A DNA stretch of 64,000 bases, from the IMG/VR virus record IMGVR_UViG_3300021185_002720, positions 1 through 64,000 of that record, one strand, 5' to 3'. A program made the translations under genes and the position numbers. Origin of the DNA: a virus. The notes under the pieces were generated by a model. That model saw only the letters and a program-made list of their open reading frames with translations. It searched no databases and was not told the DNA's origin. This document shows, in pieces, positions 38,857-47,487 of the stretch (position 1 is the stretch's first letter; each line of letters begins with the position of its first letter).

Positions 38857-40137
38857 ATGAGTAAATCAACATTAGTTATTAGCTGCCCTATTGATACTTA
38901 TTCAGGATATGGAGCAAGATCAAGAGACCTAGTAAAAGCTATCATAGCAACAGGTAAATATAACGTAAACATAATTGGACAACGATGGGGTAATACTAGA
39001 TTCGGTTACTTAGATGATCATAAAGAAACTGATCTCAAAAGCCTAATCATACCTGGACTACAGACTCAACCTGATATATGGATACAAGTTACTGTACCTA
39101 ACGAATTTCAAAAGGTAGGTAAATATAATATCGGTGTTACAGCTGGAATAGAGACTGACCAATGTCACGGTAGTTGGATAGAGGGTTGTAATAGAATGGA
39201 CCTTATACTAACCTCATCAGAGCACTCTAAAAAGGTATTCGTTAATACTATAGTAGATGCTATGGATCAAAAGACCGGTCAGAAAATTAAAGAAATTAAA
39301 CTAGAAAAACCAGTCGAAGTATTATTTGAAGGGGTAGATACAACTAAGTACTTTCAAACTAAAACATCAGCTAAGACAGAGTTTACTTTAGACATCAACA
39401 CTATACCAGAATCATTTTGCTACCTTAGTGTAGGACATTGGATGCAAGGAGATTTTGGACACGATAGAAAGAATATAGGGTATACTGTTAAGACATTTTT
39501 AGAGACTTTTAAAACTAAGAAAAATCCTCCTGCTTTAATACTTAAATGTAGTACAGCTTCTACATCTATTTTAGATAGAGAAAGGATTTTAGATAAGATA
39601 GATGCTATTAGAAAGACCATTAAAGGTGGTAGGTTAGCTAATATCTATTTGCTTCATGGAGAGATAACAGATGGAGAAATGAATGATCTATATAACCATC
39701 CTAAAGTTAAAGTAATGGTTAGTCATACTAAAGGAGAAGGATATGGAAGACCCCTTGCTGAGTTTGCTGTTACAGGAAAGCCTATCATTGCATCAGGATG
39801 GTCCGGTCATACAGACTTTTTAGATAAAGATCTTTCTATACTACTCGGTGGTACAATAGATAGAGTTCATCCATCGTCTGTTCTCAAAGATATGATCATT
39901 ACAGAAGCTAGTTGGTTTACACCTAGTGATCCAGATACTTCTAAAGCATATAAGAAAACATTTAAACATTACAAGGACTGTATACCTGGAGCTAGAAAAC
40001 AGAGAAGAGTTATATTAGACAACTTTACATACGAAGATATGTGCAAGAGAGTTGATAACATATTAGAGAGTAATATTCCAGACTTTCCTAAGCAAATACA
40101 ATTAACATTACCTAAATTAGATTTACCAAAATTATAA
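38857..40137 (+). CDS. Glycosyltransferase family 4 (second)
   Basis: 426 residues. CPIDTYSGYGARSRDLVKA at the N-terminus, EGVDTTKYF near 157, and the donor E-x7-E motif GEGYGRPLAEFAVTGKPIIAS (about 293-312). It is diverged from the previous GT4 but has the same layout. Two consecutive GT4 enzymes suggest sequential addition of sugars to one acceptor. It ends with a short hydrophobic LTLPKLDLPKL repeat. Confidence 0.9.
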   Translation: MSKSTLVISCPIDTYSGYGARSRDLVKAIIATGKYNVNIIGQRWGNTRFGYLDDHKETDLKSLIIPGLQTQPDIWIQVTVPNEFQKVGKYNIGVTAGIETDQCHGSWIEGCNRMDLILTSSEHSKKVFVNTIVDAMDQKTGQKIKEIKLEKPVEVLFEGVDTTKYFQTKTSAKTEFTLDINTIPESFCYLSVGHWMQGDFGHDRKNIGYTVKTFLETFKTKKNPPALILKCSTASTSILDRERILDKIDAIRKTIKGGRLANIYLLHGEITDGEMNDLYNHPKVKVMVSHTKGEGYGRPLAEFAVTGKPIIASGWSGHTDFLDKDLSILLGGTIDRVHPSSVLKDMIITEASWFTPSDPDTSKAYKKTFKHYKDCIPGARKQRRVILDNFTYEDMCKRVDNILESNIPDFPKQIQLTLPKLDLPKL

Positions 40138-40140
40138 GTT

Positions 40141-40611
40141 ATGATAGATAAAGATTCATTAGTAGAGGGACCATTTGGAAGTGATGCATGTTATGAAACA
40201 TCATTTGAACAAGAAGGAAAAACAATAACAACGTGGCTATGTTTCGGTAGTGGCTTTACTACTTCAACAATAATGACTGAAGGTTCATCAGCAGTAAGTA
40301 ATTTACTAGAAACAGCTCCTTCGTTGTATAAAGATTTACTCCATACAGATAAAGATAAAAAAGTATGGTTACCTGCTACGATTACTTTACCAGAAAAAGG
40401 TATGGTATTTTTAGACGGTACTAATACTGATAACTGGAACTGGACTGCTGTAAAAGCAGCAAGGTTAACAAAAGAAGATAAAGAGTCTGGTAAGTTTCCT
40501 GAAGGTAATGAATGGAAAATGGAGATGAAAAATAAGAAAGTATTTGGTCAAACCGATTTCATGGATGCTATGGATCATATTGGCTTCTTTGCTTTAGAAC
40601 CTCAAGTATGA
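40141..40611 (+). CDS. Conserved phage protein, unknown
   Basis: 156 residues, soluble and acidic, inside the glycan cassette between glycosyltransferases. Motifs: FGSDACYET, WLCFGSGFTTST, VWLPATITLPEKGMVFLDG and a DAMDHIGFF end. It resembles small conserved proteins of marine myophages. A virion or assembly role is possible. Confidence 0.6.
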   Translation: MIDKDSLVEGPFGSDACYETSFEQEGKTITTWLCFGSGFTTSTIMTEGSSAVSNLLETAPSLYKDLLHTDKDKKVWLPATITLPEKGMVFLDGTNTDNWNWTAVKAARLTKEDKESGKFPEGNEWKMEMKNKKVFGQTDFMDAMDHIGFFALEPQV

Positions 40612-41231
40612 AAATAAGCTATGCCATAACGGTTTGTAATGAATTCGAAGAGATTCAAAAACTTGTATCTACACTAATGTTAAATATTAGAGAAGAAGAT
40701 GAAGTTATAATTCTATTCGATAAACGTAACGGCACAGCAGAGGTATGGGACTACCTAGTAGGTCTACAGAGCCAAAACCTAGTACTTACATTTCCTGAAA
40801 CGTTTAAAGGGCACTTTGCTGATTGGAAAAATAAACTTACCTCTTTATGTGGCGGGGATTATATCTTTCAGATAGATGCAGATGAAGTACCTAACGAAGC
40901 TTTGATAGCTAATCTTCCAGGCATATTAGAATCTAATCCTGATAATGAAGTTTACTTAGTTCCTAGAGTTAACACTGTTGATGGATTAACAGATGAACAT
41001 ATTAATAAATGGGGTTGGAATATAAATGATTCAGGTTGGGTTAACTGGCCTGATTATCAATGGAGAATCTATAAAAACTCAGATGATATAAGCTGGGTTA
41101 ATAAGGTGCATGAAAGGCTTGAAGGGTTCAAGACGTATGCTCCATTGCCTCAAATAGAATCTATGGCACTTTACCACCCTAAAGACATAGAGAGGCAAGA
41201 AAAGCAAAACCAATATTACGAAACATTATGA
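40608..41231 (+). CDS. Glycosyltransferase family 2
   Basis: 207 residues. N-terminal SYAITVCNEFEEIQKLVSTL, the metal motif FQIDADEVPNE (about 86-96) with DAD, and a WPDYQWRIYKN...HERLEGF acceptor part, typical of bacterial GT2 enzymes that work on sugar chains. ATGA overlaps on both sides. Confidence 0.87.
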   Translation: MKISYAITVCNEFEEIQKLVSTLMLNIREEDEVIILFDKRNGTAEVWDYLVGLQSQNLVLTFPETFKGHFADWKNKLTSLCGGDYIFQIDADEVPNEALIANLPGILESNPDNEVYLVPRVNTVDGLTDEHINKWGWNINDSGWVNWPDYQWRIYKNSDDISWVNKVHERLEGFKTYAPLPQIESMALYHPKDIERQEKQNQYYETL

Positions 41232-41410
41232 AAAAGAAACTAATATCAATAGCTTTAGTTAGTACATTATTAATCGGCTGTGGCTCTTCAAAGGCATCAG
41301 CTAATACTACTACACAGACAGAAGTTATTAGTCAAGAAAATGATCCTCTGATGAAATTATTAATATCAGGATTAATTATATATACAGTTCAATTACTATT
41401 TGCAAGATAA
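41228..41410 (+). CDS. Small lipoprotein
   Basis: 60 residues. Lipobox LLIGC with Cys18, a Ser/Thr-rich stretch and a C-terminal hydrophobic segment (KLLISGLIIYTVQLLF). It could be an immunity or entry-exclusion protein, but nothing shows it. Overlaps the previous stop. Confidence 0.65.
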   Translation: MKKKLISIALVSTLLIGCGSSKASANTTTQTEVISQENDPLMKLLISGLIIYTVQLLFAR

Positions 41411-41411
41411 C

Positions 41412-41570
41412 ATGATTAAGATAGATGTCAAAGTAGGAGATACTATCATGGTTGGTAGATTTAAAAATAAAAGAGTTAAGGTTAAGACTATAGAGTATGA
41501 TGAATTTGGAATGCCGATGATAAATGGAAAGCCTGGCTGTAATTTTAGATTGGTACCTAATCCAAGATAA
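41412..41570 (+). CDS. Small conserved phage protein
   Basis: 52 residues: VKVGDTIMVGRFKNKRVKVKTIEYDEFGMPMINGKPGCNFRLVP, an SH3-like or small beta-barrel pattern shared with short proteins of marine T4-like phages (VGD.I..GRFKNK...NGK). Function unknown. Confidence 0.68.
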   Translation: MIKIDVKVGDTIMVGRFKNKRVKVKTIEYDEFGMPMINGKPGCNFRLVPNPR

Positions 41571-41573
41571 ACC

Positions 41574-41583
41574 TATTTATAAA
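41574..41583 (+). promoter_or_regulatory. TATTTATAAA element
   Basis: Late-type motif right after the stop at 41570. The next ATG (41585) is only one base further, so this copy cannot act as an ordinary promoter for that gene. Confidence 0.4.
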
Positions 41584-41584
41584 T

Positions 41585-42172
41585 ATGGAATATAAAGACG
41601 CACTTAAATTAGCAGATGCAGTACCTGGATCTCTGATAGAATTAGGATTTGGTAGAGGTAATAGTTTGAAAGAATTTATTTCCTATATGAATAATATTGA
41701 AATAAATAAAAGGAACATATGGATATATGAATCCTTTGACGGTTATAATAACCCTACCCCTGAAGATAATAAAGCGTTTAAGAAAGGAGACTTTAAAAGA
41801 CCTCCACAACCAGCTTATGATATTAGAAATACTATCAACACTAAAGTTGAGTTAGTTAAAGGCTACATAGAAGAGACATTACCAGCTAAGTATGATAAGT
41901 CTCCAGTTTCTATTGTGCACTCACATTTAATAAGCTATTCAAGTACTTTACATGGGTTAGAGAATTTCGAAAAATACATGCCTCCTGGTAGTGTAATTAT
42001 AGTTACCGACTATCAAGCATTCGAAGGAACCAAACAAGCAGTAGATGAGTTTTTAATTAAGTTTGCTCCTAAATTTAAAACTATAGAAGTAAACGATACA
42101 TTTATAGTTCTACAGACACAAAAGGTTCAAACATTAACTAATAAAGTATTAAGAACTAGATCAGAATTTTAG
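41585..42172 (+). CDS. TylF-like O-methyltransferase
   Basis: 195 residues. SAM motif LIELGFGRGNSLKEF (17-31), then IYESFDGYNNPTPED (about 48-62), as in macrocin O-methyltransferase-type enzymes (FEG/ESF.G...P), and VHSHLISYSST and VTDYQAFEGTK (139-149). It would methylate a sugar hydroxyl. Placed among glycan genes, so a capping or decorating methyl group is a fair inference. Confidence 0.8.
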   Translation: MEYKDALKLADAVPGSLIELGFGRGNSLKEFISYMNNIEINKRNIWIYESFDGYNNPTPEDNKAFKKGDFKRPPQPAYDIRNTINTKVELVKGYIEETLPAKYDKSPVSIVHSHLISYSSTLHGLENFEKYMPPGSVIIVTDYQAFEGTKQAVDEFLIKFAPKFKTIEVNDTFIVLQTQKVQTLTNKVLRTRSEF

Positions 42173-42175
42173 TTA

Positions 42176-42646
42176 ATGCATAGTATTCCAGAGCATTTAG
42201 AATATCATCTTAAAACTATTCTTTATCATACGGAAGATGCTTACATAGGAGGAAGTATAGAAGATTATTTCCTTTTAGGTTTCTCTGATAAGGTAATTAA
42301 CGATGTAGATGTATTTACATATGACCATAAAGACCTTGAGAGACTTATGGATTATTATGGAGAACCATTAGAAGTAGTTAAGAATAAAAAGAGAGCAGCT
42401 TTGATAGGAGATGTTTCTCATTTATATAAGTATAAAGATGTAGACATACATTATATTGAGAGTTCAACATACCCTCATGAATTTATGACTACCAGATATA
42501 AAGATATGGTAATCACTCATCATACCTTAAAAAGTAAAAAAGGTATAGCAAAAATAGAAAGTGATTGGTTCCTGAAAAATGGAATAGAACTAGAGAAAGG
42601 AAAATCAATAGAAAGGATTTTAAAAACACAAAATAAGTTGCTTTAA
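42176..42646 (+). CDS. Nucleotidyltransferase-fold protein
   Basis: 156 residues. GGSIEDYF (25-32) and INDVDVFTYD (41-50) form the G-[GS]...D-x-D signature of the pol-beta nucleotidyltransferase fold, followed by DVDIHYIES with a third acidic site (about 89-97). Such proteins move NMP to proteins, tRNA or sugars. Substrate unknown. A class A promoter starts nine bases before its stop. Confidence 0.65.
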   Translation: MHSIPEHLEYHLKTILYHTEDAYIGGSIEDYFLLGFSDKVINDVDVFTYDHKDLERLMDYYGEPLEVVKNKKRAALIGDVSHLYKYKDVDIHYIESSTYPHEFMTTRYKDMVITHHTLKSKKGIAKIESDWFLKNGIELEKGKSIERILKTQNKLL

Positions 42647-42668
42647 CAAGTTATTTTTCTTATATTTA
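42637..42668 (+). promoter_or_regulatory. Class A promoter before HAD-neuB genes
   Basis: TTG 42638-42640, 20-base spacer, TATATTTA 42661-42668. The next ATG is at 42672, so the transcript would be nearly leaderless. It gives the sialic-acid part of the cassette its own start. Confidence 0.72.
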
Positions 42669-42671
42669 ATT

Positions 42672-42983
42672 ATGGTTATATATGTAGATATCGATGATAC
42701 GATTGCTGATTACGATGTAAATGACAGCAGTACTGATTATTATAAAGCACGTCCTATATCAATTAATATAGATAAGATTAATAATCTCTACGACGAAGGT
42801 AATACCATAATTTACTATACAGCTAGAGGTTCTCTCAATACTCATAGAAAAGAAGAGTATACTGAGTTAACTAAAAGACAGCTTAAAGAATGGGGCGCTA
42901 AATACCATGAAGTAAGTGTAGGTGATAAACCTGCTTATGATTTATTAATTTGTGATAAAAGTAAAAGAATAGAAGAGTTATGA
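42672..42983 (+). CDS. Small HAD-family phosphatase
   Basis: 103 residues. HAD motif I YVDIDDT (4-10), motif II YYTARG (about 48-53) and a K/D element (GDKPAYDLLICDKS, about 83-96). A minimal, capless HAD phosphatase of the kind found in polysaccharide loci. It could remove the phosphate from a sugar phosphate such as a NeuB product. The stop overlaps neuB. Confidence 0.82.
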   Translation: MVIYVDIDDTIADYDVNDSSTDYYKARPISINIDKINNLYDEGNTIIYYTARGSLNTHRKEEYTELTKRQLKEWGAKYHEVSVGDKPAYDLLICDKSKRIEEL

Positions 42984-43831
42984 AAAAAACGTACATTATT
43001 GGAGAGATTGGAATAAATCATCAAGGAAATTTAGAGATTGCAAAAAAGTTAATTGATATTGCAGCCGCAGCAGGCTGTGATGCAGTAAAGTTTCAAAAGA
43101 GAAACCCAGACGTTTGTGTTCCAGAAGCACAAAAAAACAAACCGAGAAGCTGGCAAGGAGTAGATATGACTTATCTTGAATACAAACATAAAGTTGAGTT
43201 TGGTAAAGAAGAGTATGATGAGATAGATCGTTACTGCAAGCAACAGAAGATTGCCTGGTCAGCTTCACCCTGGGATATGGATTCAGTAGAGTTTTTGAGA
43301 CAGTACAACATACCATTCATTAAACTACCTTCTGCATCTTTAACTGACGATGAGTTACTTACTGCTTGTGTGGAGAAATTTCCAAGGGTTATTTTTTCAA
43401 CTGGTATGTCTACCGAAGATGAAGTCGATCATGCAGTAGACACATTAAGAATAGCTAAGGCATATTATAATAAGAAAGAGCCTATAGGGTTACTACATTG
43501 CAATTCTACTTACCCAGCTCCTGTTAATGAGTTAAATCTATCAGCTATCAAAACCTTAGCAAATAAGTATCCTGATTTTGAAATAGGATATTCAGGACAT
43601 GAAATGTTGTTAGGTACTACAGTAGCATCAGTCTTATTAGGAGCAAGTATTATTGAGAGACATATTACATTAGACAGAACTATGGAAGGTTCAGATCATA
43701 GTGCTTCAGTTACACCTCATGGATTATTTAAATTAGTATCTGGCATTAGAGAGTTAGAACAAGCATACGGTGACGGTAACATAGTTGTTACTGAGTCAGA
43801 AAAGCCTGTTAGAGAAAAACTAAGAGGTTAA
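42980..43831 (+). CDS. neuB: NeuB-family sialic acid/nonulosonate synthase
   Basis: 283 residues. NeuB condenses phosphoenolpyruvate with an N-acetylated hexosamine to a nine-carbon sialic-type acid. Seen: IGEIGINHQGNL (7-18), AVKFQKR (35-41), SASPWDMDS (94-102), KLPSASLTDDELL (about 113-125), STGMS (about 138-142), LLHCNSTYPAP (about 165-175), YSGHE and ERHITLDRTMEGSDHSAS (about 218-235). The C-terminal antifreeze-like SAF domain of bacterial NeuB is missing, so it is the short form. A NeuA-like gene lies at 45636. Confidence 0.92.
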   Translation: MKKTYIIGEIGINHQGNLEIAKKLIDIAAAAGCDAVKFQKRNPDVCVPEAQKNKPRSWQGVDMTYLEYKHKVEFGKEEYDEIDRYCKQQKIAWSASPWDMDSVEFLRQYNIPFIKLPSASLTDDELLTACVEKFPRVIFSTGMSTEDEVDHAVDTLRIAKAYYNKKEPIGLLHCNSTYPAPVNELNLSAIKTLANKYPDFEIGYSGHEMLLGTTVASVLLGASIIERHITLDRTMEGSDHSASVTPHGLFKLVSGIRELEQAYGDGNIVVTESEKPVREKLRG

Positions 43832-44928
43832 TGCATAGCATATTAGTACTTAATGATACAATAAGGAGCAAAAACTTTGGTTGTCAACTAGTAAGCCATT
43901 CCCTCAGAAAGACTTTAAATGAAGTTTACCCAGACAGTAACGTAACTTTTGTTCCAGTAAACGATAAAGGATTCAGACCTGAACTAGGATACGATTTGGT
44001 AATTGTAAATGGAGAAGGAAGCTTTGGTCACCATTATAAAATGCCTGACGGCTTTCCAAACAATGGTCCAATAATGAGATGGTATATGGATCGAGGAGTA
44101 GATGTTTATTTAGTAAACCTATCTATTCAATGTAGCTTAGATATGTTAAAAGCTCATGAGGAGTTTTTATCTAGATGTAAGTTGGTAACATTACGAGAGC
44201 CAATATCATATCTATTTCTGTTAAAGAATACTTCACTTACTAATATTAAACTTTACCCTGATTTAGGTACTAATTACTTTGAAGATGAAAAAGTAGAAAA
44301 GGATTTAGATTTCTGTTTCGGCTTTGGAGCATTAGCTAAAGAACATGAATCAATAGGACCTCAAATAAATGCTTACTTTAAAGCAATCAATGTTATAAAA
44401 GAAGAAGGATACTCAGCAAAGTATTTAGGCTTCCCTGGTAATCCTTTTAGTGATGGAGAACTAGCTACCGATAAACTAGACGATATAGTAATCGAAGAAG
44501 GCACTTTTGAACAGTATTATCATTCAGTTAAGAGAGCTAAAATTAACGTTACAGGTAGGCACCATGGGGCAATAATGTCCTTCCTAGGTAAGACTCCATT
44601 TTTTACTTTTAATGCTAATATGTGGAAAACAGAAGGAGATCAAATACTATATGGTCCTTATGATTACTTTAATTTTAGACATTTAAACACAGGACAGCTT
44701 GTAGACTATCTAAAAAATTCGTATATTAATTATAATAAACAATCAGCTTTTTTAGAAAAGAGATATGAGGAACTAGCTCCAATGTTTGATGCTCATATAA
44801 GATGTACTAAAGAAGATGTAAAAGACGTAATTGAAAGAGGAATTCTTACTCCTGAATATATCAGTAGATGTGTACAAGAGTTAAGCTATATAGATTTAAA
44901 CAAATATGGACTTTCAGAAAAAGTATAA
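43831..44928 (+). CDS. Polysaccharide pyruvyltransferase-like protein
   Basis: 365 residues. N-terminal LVLNDTIRSKNFGCQLVSHSL (the T...N.G...), VIVNGEGSFGHHYK (about 53-66), LVTLREPISY (about 117-126), and TGRHHGAIMSFLGKTPFFTF (about 242-261) are the hallmarks of the WcaK/CsaB-type family, which adds ketal pyruvate to sugars or transfers sugar units with a GT-B fold. The stop overlaps the next gene by 23 bases. Confidence 0.85.
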   Translation: MHSILVLNDTIRSKNFGCQLVSHSLRKTLNEVYPDSNVTFVPVNDKGFRPELGYDLVIVNGEGSFGHHYKMPDGFPNNGPIMRWYMDRGVDVYLVNLSIQCSLDMLKAHEEFLSRCKLVTLREPISYLFLLKNTSLTNIKLYPDLGTNYFEDEKVEKDLDFCFGFGALAKEHESIGPQINAYFKAINVIKEEGYSAKYLGFPGNPFSDGELATDKLDDIVIEEGTFEQYYHSVKRAKINVTGRHHGAIMSFLGKTPFFTFNANMWKTEGDQILYGPYDYFNFRHLNTGQLVDYLKNSYINYNKQSAFLEKRYEELAPMFDAHIRCTKEDVKDVIERGILTPEYISRCVQELSYIDLNKYGLSEKV

Positions 44929-45652
44929 CAATAAAGAGATATTAGTTATTGGAGGAGGAACATCTACCTTGGATGTTAAATGGGAAGGCGTTATTAATCC
45001 AGATACTTACATATGGACCTGTAATGACTTTTATAGGAATGAAAGAGTTAGATCACAGAACATAGATCTATACCAATTAGGTTATCAAACAGACTTAACT
45101 AATATCATACTAAAAGATAAACTAAGAACTAATAAACCTTTTGCTTATTTTGAACCTGAGCATTATAGAGGTAAACAAAACTCACAGGAGTTTAAAAAGT
45201 TTGTTGAAGATATAGGGTACGGAGTCTATAATATGGATATTGATTATAGTAATTTATTTGAAACAAAAAGCAGATATACTCTCGATGGATATAAATATAG
45301 TTATAGACCAGCACAAAAGTCTGGAGCTATACTTAGATTGATTATACTTGCTTTATCTACAAGAGCACGTAAAGTATACTTTGTAGGTTTTGATGGATTC
45401 AATAAAGACTTTTCTAATAAACATGCATTTACTGGCCATGTAGGATTAAAAGACTCAGATCAAAGAAGAGACTGGGATAAGACTCCTATGTCGTATGTAG
45501 GTGTATTTGAAGATGCTTATAGACTTCTAGCAAGCAGAGAAGATAATAAAAGATTACAGAACTTAGGTGAAGGTTTTGATTATAACTTAGGCACTAGACT
45601 AAGTAAAGAGTATTTTAAACTAACAGACGAAACTTATGAAGCCATTAGATAG
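44906..45652 (+). CDS. GT42/DUF115-like putative sialyltransferase
   Basis: 248 residues. Opens with EILVIGGGTSTLDVKWEG then TYIWTCNDFYRNE, close to the layout of Campylobacter Cst-type sialyltransferases (GNGPSL...F..N.F). Later SGAILRLIILALSTRARKVYFVGFDGF and HAFTGH fit the CMP-sugar region and catalytic histidine area. Between NeuB and a NeuA-like enzyme, transfer of a sialic-type acid is a plausible inference. A relative is at 48259. Confidence 0.6.
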   Translation: MDFQKKYNNKEILVIGGGTSTLDVKWEGVINPDTYIWTCNDFYRNERVRSQNIDLYQLGYQTDLTNIILKDKLRTNKPFAYFEPEHYRGKQNSQEFKKFVEDIGYGVYNMDIDYSNLFETKSRYTLDGYKYSYRPAQKSGAILRLIILALSTRARKVYFVGFDGFNKDFSNKHAFTGHVGLKDSDQRRDWDKTPMSYVGVFEDAYRLLASREDNKRLQNLGEGFDYNLGTRLSKEYFKLTDETYEAIR

Positions 45653-46322
45653 CGTAGCAATTATAGTTCAAGCAAGACTGAACAGTCAAAGAGTTCCACA
45701 GAAAATGATCAGACCTTTTTATGGGACTACATTATTTGATTTAGTATTAGAAAAAATTAAAGAAGCCTTGCCAAGTAAACAAGACAATATATGGGCTTCA
45801 GTATACGAACCTGAGTTAGTTGATATAGCTAAAAAGCAAGGAGTAAATATATTCAATAGAAGTAGAGCATCAGCTAATAATGATAACTCTCTTCAAATGA
45901 TATACGAATGGCATGATAAGCTTCCGGAAAATTATAAGTATGTTATGTTAGTATCAGGGTGTAATCCTTTATTAGAACCTAAAACTATAAGAGACTTCTA
46001 CAATACCTTTAACATGCAAGAAGAAGAAAACCTATTTGCAGTAATGGAGAAGAAACAATACTATTGGAATAAAGAAGGTTCTTTAGTTACCCCTTGGCCT
46101 GAAGGTCAAACTATTATGAATACAAAAGCAGTAGAGCCTACTTATGAAGCAGCTCATGTTCTGTATGCCTCAAGATTAGATCTCATTAAACAAGATAAGT
46201 TTATGGGAGACTTTGAAGCACCAGGAGGAATAAAACTATTCCAAATGCCTGAGTTAGAAGCATTCGATATTGATTACGAATGGCAATTTAAAGTAGCAGA
46301 AAAATTATTTGAAACATTATGA
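45636..46322 (+). CDS. NeuA-like CMP-sugar cytidylyltransferase
   Basis: 228 residues. IIVQARLNSQRVPQKMI (9-25) is the nucleotide-binding R-x-x-S-x-R-x-P-x-K motif of CMP-sialic acid/CMP-KDO synthetases. VSGCNPLLEP (about 107-116) stands where these enzymes have their base and sugar contacts. It would activate the NeuB product with CTP. Its start overlaps the GT42-like gene and its stop overlaps the APS kinase (ATGA). Confidence 0.82.
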   Translation: MKPLDSVAIIVQARLNSQRVPQKMIRPFYGTTLFDLVLEKIKEALPSKQDNIWASVYEPELVDIAKKQGVNIFNRSRASANNDNSLQMIYEWHDKLPENYKYVMLVSGCNPLLEPKTIRDFYNTFNMQEEENLFAVMEKKQYYWNKEGSLVTPWPEGQTIMNTKAVEPTYEAAHVLYASRLDLIKQDKFMGDFEAPGGIKLFQMPELEAFDIDYEWQFKVAEKLFETL

Positions 46323-46756
46323 TATATTGGTTTACAGGCCAGCCAGGAGCTGGTAAGACAACATTAGCAAAGATGCTAAAGAAAGCATTACCTCATTCAT
46401 TCCATATAGATGGAGATGATTTAAGAGCATTAACTACAAATAAAGACTATTCTATTAACGGTAGAGTTAACAACGTAAACACAGCACAAAAGATAGCACA
46501 CTACTTACATAATCAGGGGAGTGTTGTTATAGTTTCCGTAGTAGCTCCTTACATAGATCAGAGAGAAGAATTTAAAAAATTGATAGGGGATGATATTAGA
46601 GAGTTCTATGTTCATACAACTCAAGAAAGAGAAAGAGATCATTTTAAAACTGATGCTTATGTTCCTCCTAAGGAGAATTTTATTGATATAGATACAACAT
46701 ACGAGAGTCCAGAGGGAACATATAACATAATAGAACATTTAGTATTTGGTATATGA
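46319..46756 (+). CDS. cysC: Adenylylsulfate (APS) kinase-like protein
   Basis: 145 residues. FTGQPGAGKTTLAKML (5-20, Walker A), HIDGDDLRALTT (29-40, APS site) and RVNNVNTAQKIAHYL follow CysC closely, with IVSVVAPY in place of the usual SPY. CysC phosphorylates APS to PAPS, the sulfate donor for sulfotransferases. Three sulfotransferase-like proteins are in this window, one of them 700 bases downstream. No ATP sulfurylase is seen, so APS must come from the host. Confidence 0.85.
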   Translation: MIYWFTGQPGAGKTTLAKMLKKALPHSFHIDGDDLRALTTNKDYSINGRVNNVNTAQKIAHYLHNQGSVVIVSVVAPYIDQREEFKKLIGDDIREFYVHTTQERERDHFKTDAYVPPKENFIDIDTTYESPEGTYNIIEHLVFGI

Positions 46757-47091
46757 TTAAAAAGAAAACATTTTTTTGTGATATAGATGGTACATTAATA
46801 AAGTATCGTGAATTTGTAACGTATCAGACTAATCCTGCAGTTCCAATTGAAAGTACTATAAACTATATTACTGAGCAGTTTAATGATGGTCATATGATTA
46901 TACTAACTACAGCTAGACCTGAAGAGTTAAGAAGGCATACAGAATTAGAATTAGAGATGAATCATATTCCTTTTCATAGATTGATAATGGGAATAGAAAG
47001 AGGACCTAGATACTTAATAAATGATATGTCTCCTAATGAACCAGGTGAAAGAGCAATAGGTATTAATTTAGTAAGAGATCAAGGCATATGA
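46753..47091 (+). CDS. HAD-family phosphatase
   Basis: 112 residues. FFCDIDGTLIKY (7-18, motif I), ILTTARPEELRRHTE (about 50-64, motif II) and YLINDMSPNEPG (about 87-98). Capless, like the HAD protein at 42672. A sugar- or nucleotide-phosphatase for the surrounding glycan and PAPS chemistry is possible. It might also clear 3'-phosphoadenosine phosphate after sulfation, though that is not shown. Confidence 0.8.
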   Translation: MIKKKTFFCDIDGTLIKYREFVTYQTNPAVPIESTINYITEQFNDGHMIILTTARPEELRRHTELELEMNHIPFHRLIMGIERGPRYLINDMSPNEPGERAIGINLVRDQGI

Positions 47092-47486
47092 AAAAGTATT
47101 TAGCACAAGCAGCTTTCCAGTCATCATACAATCCAAATAAATTCTCTATGTATATAGGAAGGTGGCAGCCTTGGCATGGAGGTCATAGATGGTTAATAGA
47201 CCAGAGGTTAGAAGAAGGTAAGAATGTATGGATCGCTATTAGAGATATTCCACCTGATGAGAAGAATCCTTGGACAGCTCAAGAGGTTTTAGTTAACTTA
47301 GGACATGAGCTTAAAGAGTTAATTGAACAAGGAAGAGTAAAATGTACTATTGTTCCTGATATCGAATCAATTAATATAGGTAGAGGAGTAGGTTATGACG
47401 TCATAGAGCATTGCCCTCCTGATGATGTTAAGAATATATCAGCTACTAAAATTAGGGAACAGATGAAAAAAGACGGTAAATTATAA
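47088..47486 (+). CDS. NMNAT/cytidylyltransferase-like nucleotidyltransferase
   Basis: 132 residues. MYIGRWQPWHGGHRWLI (21-37) is the GRFQPxHxGH motif of NadM-type and related adenylyl/cytidylyltransferases, and the C-terminal ISATKIREQM (about 118-127) is the matching ISxTxxR element. It could form NaAD or NAD from the mononucleotide, which with NadE at 18621 would give two steps of NAD synthesis, or it could activate a sugar. The true start may be the ATG at 47148. Confidence 0.75.
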   Translation: MKKYLAQAAFQSSYNPNKFSMYIGRWQPWHGGHRWLIDQRLEEGKNVWIAIRDIPPDEKNPWTAQEVLVNLGHELKELIEQGRVKCTIVPDIESINIGRGVGYDVIEHCPPDDVKNISATKIREQMKKDGKL

Positions 47487-47487
47487 A